64,000 nt of DNA from Diadophis punctatus similis (GCA_023053685.1 JALIGW010000015.1:578501-642500); one strand, 5' to 3'. Counted from the stretch's first letter, positions 30,501-40,258 are shown. Numbers and translations are program-made. The notes: generated from the sequence alone by a model not told the origin.

Positions 30501-33500
30501 AAAAAAGCACAACAAAGAATGTTCTTGTCACGTAGTGAATATTGTCAGTTGTATGTCTATGTAGGGTGATGCATCCCTATCTAATATTATGGTACATTCC
30601 AATACAGGCAGAACACGTGATATGAGTTGTACGCATGTGTGCATTCCTAAGTCACAATTAATTCTCTTCTGACTTTGCTCTTGACCAGAACGGTCGTGTT
30701 ACTCAGCAAAATGTAGTTTATTCAGGATTTATTGTTTTTTGTACTGAAATAAATATTTTCTATTAGACTTTTAATCTCGGTTTTATTTCTAACTGTCTGA
30801 ATTCCAAGAAAAGATCTAAATCGCCTCTATGAGATCTTATTCTCATTTCAACAGTTCTTTCTGTGCCAACTCAGAAAACTTAAACTGCCCAAAGAGCTGC
30901 TAATTCAGTTCTACAGAGGAATTATCGAGTCTGTCATCTGCATCTCTATAACTGTCTGGTTCGGTTCTGCAACCCAACAAGACAAACAGACTCCAACGGA
31001 TAATTAGAACTGCAGAAAAAACAATTGCTACCAACCTGCCTTCCATTGAGGATCTGTATACCGCACAAGTCAAAAAGAGGGCTGTGAAAGTATCTACAGA
31101 CCCCTCACATCCAGGACATAAAATGTTTCCACTTCTACCCTCAAAACGACGCTATAGGGCACTGCACACTAGAACAACTAGACACAAGAACAGTTTTTCC
31201 TCGAATGCCATCACTCTGCTAAACAACTAATTCCCACAACACTGTCAAATAATTTACTAAGACTATTATTATTATTATTCTCTTCCTTACTAGTATCTAT
31301 CTCTTTCCACTTATTACTATAACCATGTTGCTTATATCTTTCAATATATATTGTTTTTATTTGTTTCCTAGTACAATTTGATGGTTTACTAGTAACCTTG
31401 ACTATCACTAAGTGTTGTATCTTTTTATTCTTGATGAATGTATTTTATTCTCCTTATGTACACTCAGAGCATATATACCAAAGACAAATTTCTTGTGTGT
31501 CCAATCACACTTGGCCAATAATGCTATTCTATTATATTCTATTATTCTATTCTATTCCATGATTCTATTCTATTCTAATTCTAATTATTCCACTCCATTC
31601 TCCTTCGTACTAAGAAAAATGTAAATGTTCAGAGCTAATTTTCTTGTTTCCCACTCTTGTTTGCTAAATACTGGTTAAGACACATGGGCTAGAAAGCAGG
31701 AGACCACGGTAGGAGTTCTAGTCCCTTCTTAGACATGAAAGCCAGCTGGGTGACTTTGGGCCAGTCACTCATTCTCACCCAACCTATCTCACAAGGTGGT
31801 TGCTGTGCGGAGAGGAGGAGGAGGAGGAAGGAATGTTGGATATGTTCACTGCCTTGTGTTATTTGTAAAAATAATAAAAAGTGGGATACAAATAAAAGAA
31901 ATAAAGGAGAAGGGGCGGGAAGAAATCTTGACATAACTGCCAGTCTGTGAGAGTCTCAGACTTTGGGTTCCCATTCCAGAGTCATGTGCCAACTAGTCAA
32001 GGCCAGATCTTGCCGTCTCCTGACTATAAACAGGGCCATGAAGTCCTGGGGTCAAGTTGTGCTAAAAACCTTGGGATTATTGCTGACGGTAGGCAGCTTC
32101 TGAACAGATCCTAGCTCTGGGGACTGTGGAAATTGGCTGTTTTGACCTAGGCTTCACCAAGTCACGAAACAGACTCCTTGTCCCGAAAAACCCCTTTTTA
32201 TTTGGCTGATGTGGATTCTTAGCATTCACATCCAGCAAAGTCCCGGCAAACAGTCTTTCAAGGGTGAATTGTAACCACAGACTTTATCAGCCCTTGGATA
32301 GTTGCTAGGCCAATAGCTTCCAGATGCAGCTGTACAAGGAAATACTTGGCAAGGAGTCTCTCGGATAAGCAAATCTTCCCACTAATAATACGAACTAATT
32401 GTCTCCTGCAAACACCACTCCCCTTTTGCTCCTATTTATTTCCTATGGGAGGAGCCATTCAACATCCCCTTGTGCCTTTACTCCCGAGTCAACCTCTTCC
32501 TTAATTGTTCCCTTCTCCTGACAGCTCTGTGCATGCGCACATCGGGAACAGGCTCCAGCTGTTCTTCAGCCCCACTTATCTCTTGACTCCAAAGGTAGCT
32601 GACAGTAACTGTCGGACAGCCCTGGCCCCATCTCTGCCTCCGACGCAGAGCACTCATCAGAGCCTTCCCCAGACTCCAGGACTGGCCCAAGTTCCTCCCC
32701 ACCATATTGGCCATCCTTGGGGTATCTTTACTATTATTATTAAGGAGCTCCTGACAGCTTGGTAAAGATTTGAGTATCATCTTGCTTGGTATCTGTGCTT
32801 TCTGTATTCATTTTCTTTATTCGCCTGTCTGCTTATTGTCTCTGGATCCAAAAGAACCAGTTGCCTGGATACCGGATCACTGCCCTGTAACAGGTGGACG
32901 CTGGTTTTTCTGCCCTTCGGAAAGCATATATACCCTACCTTTTGAATATAAGTTTGCACTGCATCTGGTATGTCGATACTGCTAACTACAGTGATACCTC
33001 ACTACTCAGCTGCTTTGCAAGGCGTCGCATTTGGTATTCAAGGAATTCTGACGCACACATTTTGTCTTGGTACTCAAGCTGGAACTTGTCAATGTCAGCT
33101 GCCTTGTGACTCACTATATTATTCCTTATGGTACCATTATGAGTACCATTTGGTACTCATGGAACCTCCCAGAAGCAGTTAATGAGTATTGAGGTAGAAC
33201 CAGTTAACAATGAGTATGTCAGGGTTCCAAGTAATACACCCATAACAAACAGAACTCTGAGGCAGGTAGATTCCTCAAAGTTTTATTGGATCTATCATAT
33301 TGGAACAGGCTGGTGAAAACCGACTCTAAAGTTTCCCACGGTTGTCACCTAATTGAAAGTTTTCCTCTTTTCCCAAACAGTCACGTGGTCCAATCAGGGT
33401 GTTGTCCAGTTGCTTGGTAACATCATTCCTCCTTGTCTCTTCAACCACCTGTTGGAATGTCCTTGGTTCCCAGGGGAAAGTGTTTTGTTTTGGCTACAAA

Positions 33501-35507
33501 CCCCCAGCTATCTCTATTTCCCCCTCCCTAACCCTCATCTCTGTTGTGGCAACACTGAAGCCTCAAAGATGGCCTCAGTCAGGCCAACTTCAGAGTTGAC
33601 AGCGTACTGAGTTACCACTGTATCAAAACCAGTTAACAACGAATCCTGAGGTACCACTGTGTCAAAATCCTGTTTTCTGTTTTTCCTTCATAGCAGTGCT
33701 GGCTGGCCCAAAGGGCAAACCTCCCCCTCTTCTCACAAAGATAATCAAAAGACCGATGCACCTGCCTCCTCCACATCCCCCTGCAAAGCGACCACTGCTC
33801 GGGGGCAGACCTGGCCTGCTACCTACACCTACCTACAGGTGAGAACCGGGCAAATCTGGGTGACTCTTCATGCCTAATTCTGAAAGAAGATGGTGGTGGT
33901 GTTTTTCCCCCATTAGTGGCTGTTTACTCCATTCCTGTTGGTCTGGAGCTGTGTAGCAACAAGGGCAGCAGGCTGCACCTGCATTTGGCTAAGAAGGCTT
34001 CTGAATACCAACTGGTTTTTAAGTAGCTGTCCCTTAGAAATAAAAGCAAAAAAAGAGCCATTCCCTAAACCCCCCCCCATCTGCCAGTGTTTTTGAATGC
34101 TTCACTTGCCCAACTCCTAGTAGTTTTAGTTCTCTTTCCTCACCTCCCCTGCAGACTTCCCAGGTGAGACTGTCTTCAACTCTCTGGCTGGATTCACATC
34201 CGAACTTCGTCAAGGTTGGTTGAGTCCACCTTAATGCCTGGGTTCGCCATCAGGCTAAGCAATAAGCTCTGATAATAATTATATATATATATAAATATAT
34301 ATATAAAAGCTGGAGTCAGATGGTACATCCCATTGTGGCGTGGCCAATAGGACGAGCCTGGTTAGTCGATACACTTTTCCCAACTTTGCACCTTGTCCCA
34401 GTTGAAACGAGACTGAGTTCAGCAGGAAAGCTGGCTGGGTGACGTTGGGCCAATCACCAGGAGACGGTGTGTTCTAGTCCTTCCTTAGGCAGGAAAGCTG
34501 GCTGGGTGACTTTGGGCCAATCACCAGGAGATGGTGAGTTCTAGTCCTTCCTTAGGCAGGAAAGCTGGCTGGGTGACTGGGCCAATCACCAGGAGATGGT
34601 GAGTTCTAGTCCTTCCTTAGGCAGGAAAGCTGGCTGGGTGACTTTGGGCCAATCACCAGGAGATGGTGTGTTCTAGTCCTTCCTTAGGCAGGAAAGCTGG
34701 CTGGGTGACTTTGGGCCAATCACCAGGAGATGGTGAGTTCTAGTCCTTCCTTAGGCAGGAAAGCTGGCTGGGTGACTTTGGGCCAATCACCAGGAGATGG
34801 TGAGTTCTAGTCCTTCCTTAGGCAGGAAAGCTGGCTGGGTGACTTTGGGCCAATCACCAGGAGATGGTGAGTTCTAGTCCTTCCTTAGGCAGGAAAGCCG
34901 GTTGGGTGACTTTGGGCCAATCACCAGGAGATGGTGAGTTCTAGTCCTTCCTTAGGCAGGAAAGCTGGCTGGGTGACTTTGGGCCAATCACCAGGAGATG
35001 GTGAGTTCTAGTCCTTCCTTAGGCAGGAAAGCTGGCTGGGTGACTTTGGGCCAATCATCAGGAGACTGGGAGTTCTAGTCCTGCCTTAGGCAGGAAAGCC
35101 GGTTGGGTGACTAAATCAGTCACTGTCTCTCAGTGACATCTACACTTCACAGGGACGTTGTTGTGGGGGAAATAGGAGGAAAGCAATATGTATGTTCGCC
35201 ACCTCGAGTTGTTTATAAAAATAACAAAAGCTGGATTATAAATAAACAAGGATGCTCTGTGTGCTAGAGGAAAAACAGAGATGCAGAAAACGAAGAGTCA
35301 TTTTATCCTATCTGCAATAATAAGCCAAAATAATATTTTTTTGTCTCTTGATGAGCATCCTTTCAAAGAAGCATAAACGCCCTAAAGCCAGCCAGCTCCT
35401 GTTTGAAAAGGACCTTGTGAGTTAAACATGGGGAAAAGTATAAATCTTGCTGTTCTTCTTTTCACAGCTGCTCAGCCACGATTCACCCATCATCCATGGG
35501 CTTTTAA
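17035..35507 (+). CDS. NCOA5-like protein (nuclear receptor coactivator 5 paralogue), complete CDS in ten coding exons
   Basis: Coding exons: 17035-17093, 21054-21086, 21891-21971, 22213-22295, 23317-23443, 26739-26938, 27496-27771, 28784-29002, 33694-33838 and 35468-35507. Total 1,263 nt, 420 residues plus TAA. All introns are GT-AG and phases join without error. The start is [10 protein letters not shown]. Residues about 97-195 resemble the NCOA5 anticodon-binding-like domain ([20 protein letters not shown], then [11 protein letters not shown] and SSCTVIML). HRNMP follows at 196. The LXXLL motif is LLFLL at about 256-260, aligning with LINLL of NCOA5. The C-terminus (about 305-407) is Pro/Lys-rich, with LLPTP three times and KRP three times. 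The Arg/Asp-rich N-terminus of NCOA5 is absent. NCOA5 is a coregulator of oestrogen receptor and Rev-erb; a similar nuclear role here is inference. Homology is from memory. Confidence 0.88.
17775..17965 (+). mobile_element. Bov-B LINE 3' fragment
   Basis: Contains 'ttgttcagtccctaaattgt', 'cccgctcttcatgacccta', 'tgtccaaattcatgttcatt' and 'accatctcatcctctgcag', in the order known from ruminant Bov-B/ART2 sequence. Bov-B is well established as shared between squamates and ruminants by horizontal transfer. The fragment is diverged and without ORF. Confidence 0.85.
18481..18545 (-). mobile_element. retroposon tail (reverse) with (TTTA)n
   Basis: (ATTT)n is followed by 'ttctatgccgccctactccc', the reversed 'gggcggcataga' tail of squamate retroposons. 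Confidence 0.6.
18593..18988. mobile_element. hAT-like MITE copy 2 (396 bp) with perfect 8-bp TSD
   Basis: Starts CAGTGATGGTTAATC and ends TTCGCCATCACGG. Flanks ACCTATAG (18585-18592) and ACCTATAG (18989-18996) are identical. Same family as 9721-10080 and 38206-38582. Confidence 0.93.
19079..19224. mobile_element. foldback MITE copy
   Basis: Starts CAGGGGTGGCCAAACTTTG, and the arm is repeated in reverse from about 19158. The centre is CATGCATGCATGG. Both arms carry 'acttcaactcccagaattcc'. Confidence 0.85.
19274..19639 (+). mobile_element. pogo/Tigger-like MITE
   Basis: Starts after TA with CTGGTAGTCCTCGACTTAG and ends gttgaggactatctg before TA. The reversed 'gaccttctgacaagcaaagt' block shows it is in the opposite internal orientation to the copy at 8930. 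Confidence 0.8.
20175..20432 (-). mobile_element. tRNA-derived squamate SINE, family B (reverse)
   Basis: Read in reverse it begins gagccgaggtggcgcagcag (A-box region) and contains 'ttcaaatctcaccggttc' (B-box region). It continues through 'ccttccatccttccgaggta' to a 'gcagtatataagtctcacta' tail with (AAAT)n. Same family as 22789-23040 and 53000-53160. Confidence 0.85.
21160..21572. repeat. (GGAT)n / (GATA)n array with CAGACAGA blocks
   Basis: (GGAT)n blocks are separated by 'acagacagaagggatgg' units. The array turns into (GATA)n at about 21440-21572. It fills most of intron 3 of the NCOA5-like gene, directly after the 33-nt exon. Confidence 0.95.
22540..22780 (+). mobile_element. 'GATGATGTTACC' family copy (plus)
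   Basis: Contains 'agtgctctctgagcttggtt', then 'acttggtaacgtcatcagtg' and 'cagtggcttgccctgccag', in the same order as copies at 39585 and 55590. It ends in (TCTG)n. Confidence 0.75.
22789..23040 (-). mobile_element. tRNA-derived squamate SINE, family B (reverse), full length
   Basis: In reverse it opens gagccgaggtggcgcagcgg and carries 'ggttcaaatctcaccggctc', both good polymerase III box matches. It ends 'gcggtatataaatctcaca' with (AAAT)n. Confidence 0.88.
23444..26738 (+). other. intron 5 of the NCOA5-like gene (3.3 kb), mostly single-copy
   Basis: Contains a foldback MITE at 23748-23879. The rest, especially 24150-26700, shows no repeat that I recognise and no splice-flanked exon. It is unusually repeat-poor for this window. 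Confidence 0.5.
23748..23879. mobile_element. foldback MITE copy (132 bp)
   Basis: The arms 'catttacgacctgtggactt'-like and their complement meet at GAGCCAGGCGGCTC; it ends GCCCACCCCTG. Near-complete palindrome. Confidence 0.85.
28781..28798 (+). promoter_or_regulatory. tandem in-frame 3' splice sites of exon 8
   Basis: Two CAG acceptors, at 28781-28783 and 28793-28795, are 12 nt apart and both in phase. The first gives KLEGFVAETN, the second KLEETN. A good branch-point match (tgctaac, 28757-28763) lies about 20 nt before the first, which favours the first AG. Confidence 0.6.
29150..29310 (+). mobile_element. L2-like LINE tail with CTCTA repeat
   Basis: Contains 'gtatgcatgctgagagttta' and 'ccaatcacacttggctaata', then (CTCTA)n. 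The same tail occurs at 31400-31610 and, weaker, at 52420-52590. Confidence 0.7.
29311..31625 (+). mobile_element. degraded L2-like LINE, interrupted by a SINE
   Basis: Translated fragments appear in order. The endonuclease part reads [13 protein letters not shown], then [16 protein letters not shown] (29670-29790); [13 protein letters not shown] follows after the SINE (30165-30320). The reverse-transcriptase end reads [18 protein letters not shown] (about 30420-30480), and a tail with ATTCT repeats lies at 31400-31610. Stops and frameshifts are frequent and much of the middle is deleted. It sits in intron 8 of the NCOA5-like gene, same strand. Confidence 0.8.
29795..30155 (-). mobile_element. 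Sauria-type tRNA SINE (reverse), full length
   Basis: Read in reverse it begins ggacacggtggctcagtgg (A box) and contains 'cggttcgaatcccaatccc' (B box). It passes through 'gtgcgccttcggcatttggt' and ends with a Bov-B-like 'ggggaacctttacctta' tail. It splits the endonuclease region of the L2-like LINE. Confidence 0.9.
31670..31890 (+). mobile_element. SINE family C (source of the 67-bp minisatellites)
   Basis: Contains 'gtaggagttctagtcccttc', 'gaaagccagctgggtgactt', 'tgggccagtcactcattctc' and a 'gtgggatacaaataaaag' tail. This is the single-copy form of the unit amplified at 34408-35110 and 47330-48060. Confidence 0.75.
32050..32758 (-). mobile_element. LTR-like sequence (reverse)
   Basis: In reverse it carries a poly(A) signal (AATAAA from plus 'tttttatttgg', near 32200) and ends near 32758 with a tgtcagg-type edge. 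The composition and pattern resemble retroviral LTRs. The left boundary is uncertain. Confidence 0.4.
32990..33660. mobile_element. MITE (GGTACCTC termini) split by a solo LTR
   Basis: The left end is acagtgatacctcactact and the right end is cctgaggtaccactgt, an inverted pair. The middle is interrupted at 33217-33601 by an LTR. Termini flanked by TA-rich sequence suggest a pogo/Tigger-type element. Confidence 0.7.
33217..33601 (-). mobile_element. solo LTR, family 1 (385 bp)
   Basis: Begins TGTCAGGGTTCC and ends GAGTTGACA; flanks gagta and gcgta are a 5-bp duplication with one mismatch. In reverse it has CCAATAAAACTTTGAGG, a poly(A) signal. Two more copies: 37549-37953 and 40999-41380. No internal retroviral genes are present. 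Confidence 0.85.
33691..33696 (+). promoter_or_regulatory. NAGNAG acceptor of exon 9
   Basis: TAGCAG at the 3' splice site gives two in-frame choices: exon start 33694 (adds Ala, PTPAVLAG) or 33697 (PTPVLAG). Confidence 0.7.
34408..35250. repeat. 67-bp minisatellite, about ten units, derived from SINE family C
   Basis: The unit reads gttctagtccttccttagg, caggaaagctggctgggtga, ctttgggccaatcaccagga, gatggt. About ten copies, most nearly identical, run from 34408 to 35110. SINE-type tail sequence ('ataacaaaagctggattata') follows. It lies in intron 9 of the NCOA5-like gene. Confidence 0.92.
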
Positions 35508-35795
35508 ACCAAAGTTCCTGACTTGAGAGGACGCCTGAACGAATAAGGAATTAAATATAGAGTTGTCCTAGATGGCAGCATTTCTCTTTTAAGATAAAGC
35601 AGAGTTTGACAAATGTATGTTACCACTCCCGGCCGCGTTATATGCATCTTATTTTCTGTTGTACACATTCCTAAGAACAACTTTTTTTAAAACAACAACT
35701 TAGATGTTGGTAGACAATGGATATTGTAGATTCTCAATGTTAACCTTTTCTCTAAAAATCATTGTTGTTCAAAATAAATGACTTATTTCCACAGG
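35508..35795 (+). other. 3' UTR and poly(A) signal of the NCOA5-like gene
   Basis: AATAAA at 35773-35778 is followed by a T-rich stretch. The UTR is only about 290 nt and free of repeats. The cleavage site at about 35795 is inferred. Confidence 0.75.
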
Positions 35796-36009
35796 TCCCT
35801 TTCCAATTTCTTTGTGATTCACACACCGCTTAAGTAACGATTATTGTTTAACTAACTAGTGTAACGCTTTTTGTTGACTGTGCCACAGTTAAGTATAAAC
35901 CACAGCACACACACAAGGCCAAGATTGCACATTAAGCCCTACATAAGCAAGCTTAACATTATGTTCCAAATTTGTTCCTTGATGTCAGTTGCTTCTCAAA
36001 TCAAGCCGA

Positions 36010-36410
36010 TATCCTTTTGGATCCTTCCTTTTTTTAATTAAAAAGTTTTTTATTTATAATACAGTTAAAAACAAAACATATAAACAACTAAACAAACAAA
36101 GACCAAAATACGTAAAAGTAAGGTACTTGACGGATTATCCAGTTTACATATTTGCATTTGATCATACCTTTTTCCATTTACTTTATTATCCTATAGAATC
36201 TAATTTTAATACAATTTCTAAATCTTTCCAGTCTTACCACTAACACTTAATCTTGGCTTTCCTTTTTCCCCACCAATCATATAGTTTGTTCCAGGTTTCA
36301 TAATATTCTGTCTCTGATTTATCTTTCAATTCTAGCGTTAGCCTGTCCATCTCAGCACATGTTAGTATCTTATCTAGAATGTCTTCCTCTGTGGAAATGT
36401 CTTCATTTTT
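36010..36410 (-). mobile_element. LINE 3'-end-like sequence (reverse)
   Basis: AT-rich, with 'ttcataatattctgtctctg' and 'agcctgtccatctcag'. Similar to 425-690. Probably an L1-type 3' UTR. Confidence 0.45.
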
Positions 36411-36599
36411 CTTTTGGATCCTTCCTAACTACCCCCAATTTAACTAGTCCAAATCATCTTCTTGATTTATTGTTGTATAGGAGAACAACAATAACTTACT
36501 TTTACATTTTCCATTGTGCTTAAATAAGATGGAGTGGTTCTTACACAGATTTACAGGTGATGGTGCACTTCCCAAAGTTGTTTTAAATTTCTACCCATT

Positions 36600-36920
36600 C
36601 CGATCTCCGCCCCCCGGAACAGGCGGAAAATGGGGCGCGTGGAAGCCGAAAACGGGACGTGTGGAGGCTGAAAAATAGATGTGGAGGCCGAGGCGGCAAT
36701 AGGCTATGGCAATCCCTGCAGCCTGAAACAGCTGATGGTCGGGAGCCGATCCAACCGACAATCATGCTGTGCTGAAACTGAAACTGAAACAGGCTGTTTG
36801 CTGCAAGGAGGCAAATTGCTGGGAGGCAGAAGCAGATTTTTTTTTGTTGTTTTCCTCCCCAAAAGCTAGGTGTGTCTTATACTTTGGAGCGTCTTATACT
36901 ATGAAAAATACTGGTAAATC
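36600..36920. mobile_element. Tigger-like MITE remnant
   Basis: Ends with 'gtcttatactttggagcgtc' and 'ttatactatgaaaaatact', the known 'outline' of Tigger-type termini in sauropsids. A GC-rich interior has repeated 'gtggaagccgaaaa' units. Confidence 0.5.
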
Positions 36921-37317
36921 TATTTTAAAACCCAAAAGCCATTAACATAATAAAAATAATCTCTCACATAAAAGCAGATCTAAAAATTGCACATATACAA
37001 GTATAGCAGAATCACAATTCCTGTACCTATTCTGGAATTTTCTGCCTGTTGCATAGCTTTGAAACGGGTGCCTCAAAAGGCGTGACTCATGCAATCGGCG
37101 GCTCTCATACCTGGAAGCAGCCTGTAGAATAAATAACTGCCCAACACAGTCCTACAATTTGTGTATTTTTATTATTTTAGCTTCATTGTATACTGCCCAA
37201 GTCCCTTGCTTTGTGAGATGGGCGGCTCTATATGTTTGATAAAGAAAGACAACACTGCCTTGAAAATAAATTGGCCATTCTCCTAATTTATTTATTCCAT
37301 GAAATGCACCGGCAATA

Positions 37318-37530
37318 GAAACATTGAATAACAGAACAATACAGTTGGAATGGACCTTTGAGGTCTTCTAGTCCAACCCTCTGCTCAAGTCCAACCCATT
37401 TGGTTGTCCAATCTCTTCCTAAAACCTCCAATGTTGGAGCAACCACAATTTGTGGAAACCAGCCATTCCACTGATCAATTGTTCTAACTGCCAGGAAACC
37501 TCTTTTGTTCTAAGTTGGCTCTTTGCGTTG
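37318..37530 (-). mobile_element. CR1 LINE fragment (reverse)
   Basis: Contains 'gaggtcttctagtccaaccc' and 'tccaatgttggagcaaccac', typical CR1 3' sequence. Confidence 0.88.
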
Positions 37531-37548
37531 CATTTTTTTTATTCTCAC

Positions 37549-37953
37549 TCAGCGTTGAGTGAGCGTTCCAAGTAATGCACCCATAGGAAGTAGATCTCTG
37601 AGGCAGGTAGATTTCTCAAAAGGACAGTTTTATTGGATATATCATATTGGCACAACTGGTGAACGCCAACTCTGGAAGTTCCTGTGGCTTTCACCTAATT
37701 AAAAAGTAAAGTTTCCCCTTTCCCCTAAGTCATTGGTCATGCTGTCCAATCAAGGTGCTGGTCGGTTGCTTGGTTACCTGACTCCTCCTCTGGCCAGCCA
37801 CCTGTTAGAATGTCCTTGGTTCCCACAGGAAAACTTTGTTTTGGCTACAAAACCCCATCTAGCTATTTCTCCCCTCCCTGAGCCGTCTTCTGCTTTGTGG
37901 CAACTCTTGAAGCCTCAAAGATGGCCTCAGCCAGGTTCACTTCAGGGTTGACA
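37549..37953 (-). mobile_element. solo LTR, family 1, with TSD CTCAC
   Basis: Same family as 33217-33601. Flanked by CTCAC at 37544-37548 and 37954-37958. In reverse it carries a CCAATAAAACTG poly(A) signal near 37630. The left edge has a short internal duplication (gcgttgagtgagcgttcc). Confidence 0.85.
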
Positions 37954-38119
37954 CTCACCCCTGAAATTTCCTCGAACCAAGCTGCTATCTTAAGGTCACA
38001 ATCTCTGTTGCATTATTGCAGTGCCTTTGTGTGTGCAGCACACTTTCATCCCTTCATCGGTCAAATGCAACAAATAACTGCCTGTCTGCAGATTGACTTC
38101 AATGCAGCCCAAAATACAT

Positions 38120-38768
38120 ATAGAACTATATAGAATAACAGAGTTGGAAGGGACCTTGGAGGTCTTCTAGTCCAACCCCCTGCTCAGGCAGGAAACCCTA
38201 TATACCAGTGATAGCTAACCTTTTTGTCGTCGCGTGCTGAAAGCGCACGTGTGCACACGCACCCATAATGAAATGCACATGTGACCCTCCCCGCGCACCT
38301 TGCCCCTCGCACATGCGCTCCCCCTGCTCCTGTGCATACACGCATGACCCCTGCGCATGCATGTACAACCCCTGTGCATGCGTGCACGACCCCACGCATG
38401 TGTGTGCATCTCCCGCATGTGCCCCGCCTCCTGTGCATGCGCGGCAGAGACCAGAAAATCAGCTGACCAGCGAGAGGTGCCCGCGTTTGCATGGTGGAGC
38501 TGAGCTAAGGCGACGGCTTGTGTGCCCGCAGAGGGCTCTGCATGCCACCTGTGGCATGCGTGCTATAGGTTCGCCATCACGGCTATACACCATTTCAGAC
38601 AGGTGGTTGTCCAATCTCTTCTTAAAGCCCCCCAGTGTTGGCAGCATTCTCAACTTCCGCTGGTTCCGCTGGTTAATTGTTCTCACTGTCAGGAAATTTA
38701 TTTCTAGTTCTAGGTTGCTTCTCTCCTTGGTTCGCTTCCATCCATCGCTTCTTGTCCTGAACTGAGAA
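38120..38768 (-). mobile_element. CR1 LINE fragment (reverse) split by a hAT-like MITE
   Basis: CR1 tail at 38120-38205 and CR1 body at 38583-38768 are continuous if the MITE at 38206-38582 is removed. Contains 'ggaagggaccttggaggtct' and 'tggttgtccaatctcttctt'. Confidence 0.9.
38206..38582. mobile_element. hAT-like MITE copy 3 (377 bp), nested in CR1
   Basis: Starts CAGTGATAGCTAACC and ends GGTTCGCCATCACGG. TSD ctatatac (38198-38205) and ctatacac (38583-38590), one mismatch. The interior has the same GC-rich CATGCATG/GTGCGCA sequence as copies 1 and 2. Confidence 0.93.
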
Positions 38769-39584
38769 ACTCCACCAATTTGCAGACACCGCCAACCAAA
38801 ATAGTAATAATCCTTGTCTCTTGAATTTCTGTCAACTAGGAAGCTTTGTGTTTCACCAGAAGGGGGCGTCGGTTACCTGGAGAAAGTTACTTTTCCTTGG
38901 AATTTTTTTTCTGAAGAAATAAAAGAGTGGACCAAAAGAGCTAATGCTTCTTTGCCGACAGTCACAATACAATGATAGGTGAGCTTGTTTCAAGCAACAA
39001 AGAAGAGGCCTTATTTATTTATTTATGGCTTGCAGCCATCTTAAATGGTACGGCTTTATTTTTAGTTCGAAGCGATGCAAAAGAGCAGGTAACGAATACA
39101 GATGAAGTTACAAAAAAGTACAAAAAAATAAAAAGACACGGAACTGAGAAACTCCACTAATTTGCAGACATGCGCCAAAATAGTAATTTGTGAAAGGGAT
39201 ATTATCAAGGAAAGGATCCCCTGCCTCGAGAAAATATTTTTTTTTAACCTTGGAAATAACTCTACAAAAGTTTTGCTTTTTAAAATTCTTTTCCTTTTTT
39301 TTTAAACAGAAAGGACCATTTGCTTTGGAGTAAATATTCTACAGTTCAAATACGACCACGAGATGTCAAAATGCAGCAGCAAAACCATCTATTTCCAGTA
39401 GCATAATTTTCTACCCCTTGCCAAAAACAAGGCAAACTATTTTGCACTTCACTGTCAATCCTAACAAAAAAATAAAGGAACCAAAGCAGCATCTCTGGAG
39501 ACATTCAGAAGACGAGACAATTAAAAACTGATGGTCCCCAAGGAAAATGGTCTTCCTGTGTTTTTAAAGATACAACCAAACCTA

Positions 39585-40210
39585 TAAAGGAGAATATTTG
39601 TAGCTCAGGGCTGAAAGGAGGTGTCCTTGGTGCACTCTGAGCTTGGCTGTTTTCTTGCAGACGTTTCATCACTCAAACTAGGTAACATCATCAGTGCTAG
39701 TAAGGAATGGGATTTGTTCTCAATTTATATTCTAGTGGCTTGCCCTAGGGTGGTGTTTAGAAGTTCTTTGTTTAGAAGAAGTCAAACAGCCCAACCAAAC
39801 AACCTCTAAAGCTCACCCCAGGGCAAGCCACTAGAATATAAACTGAGAGCAAACCCCATTCAGTTAGGATATTTTGGACATGTGATGCGACACCCGGAAA
39901 AATACGCCATACTTCACTTAATCCTCCAAGGAGAGATTGAAAGCAAACAAAGTCCAGGCAGAAGAAGAAGAACATCATGGCTTCAAAATCTAAGGGACTG
40001 GTTTTGGACAAAACTCAGCAGCACTTTTTCGTGCGGCTGTTGATAAAAATAGATCACTGATGTCCTATGACAGATATGGCAGAAGAAGGAGGAAGAAGGA
40101 GAAGGAGGAGAAGGAGAAGGAAGAGAAAGAAGGAAGGAAGGAAGGAAGGAAAGAAAGGAAAGAGGGAGGAAGGAAGAAAGAAAGGAAGGAAGGAAGAAAA
40201 AAGAAAGAAA

Positions 40211-40258
<48 letters not shown>

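Noticed and set aside
33217..33601. possible complete endogenous retrovirus
   Set aside because: Only single LTR-length units are present at this and the other two family 1 sites, with no gag/pol/env sequence between or beside them.
34408..35110. CRISPR-like array
   Set aside because: Units are contiguous 67-bp copies with no unique spacers, in a vertebrate intron; it is a minisatellite.
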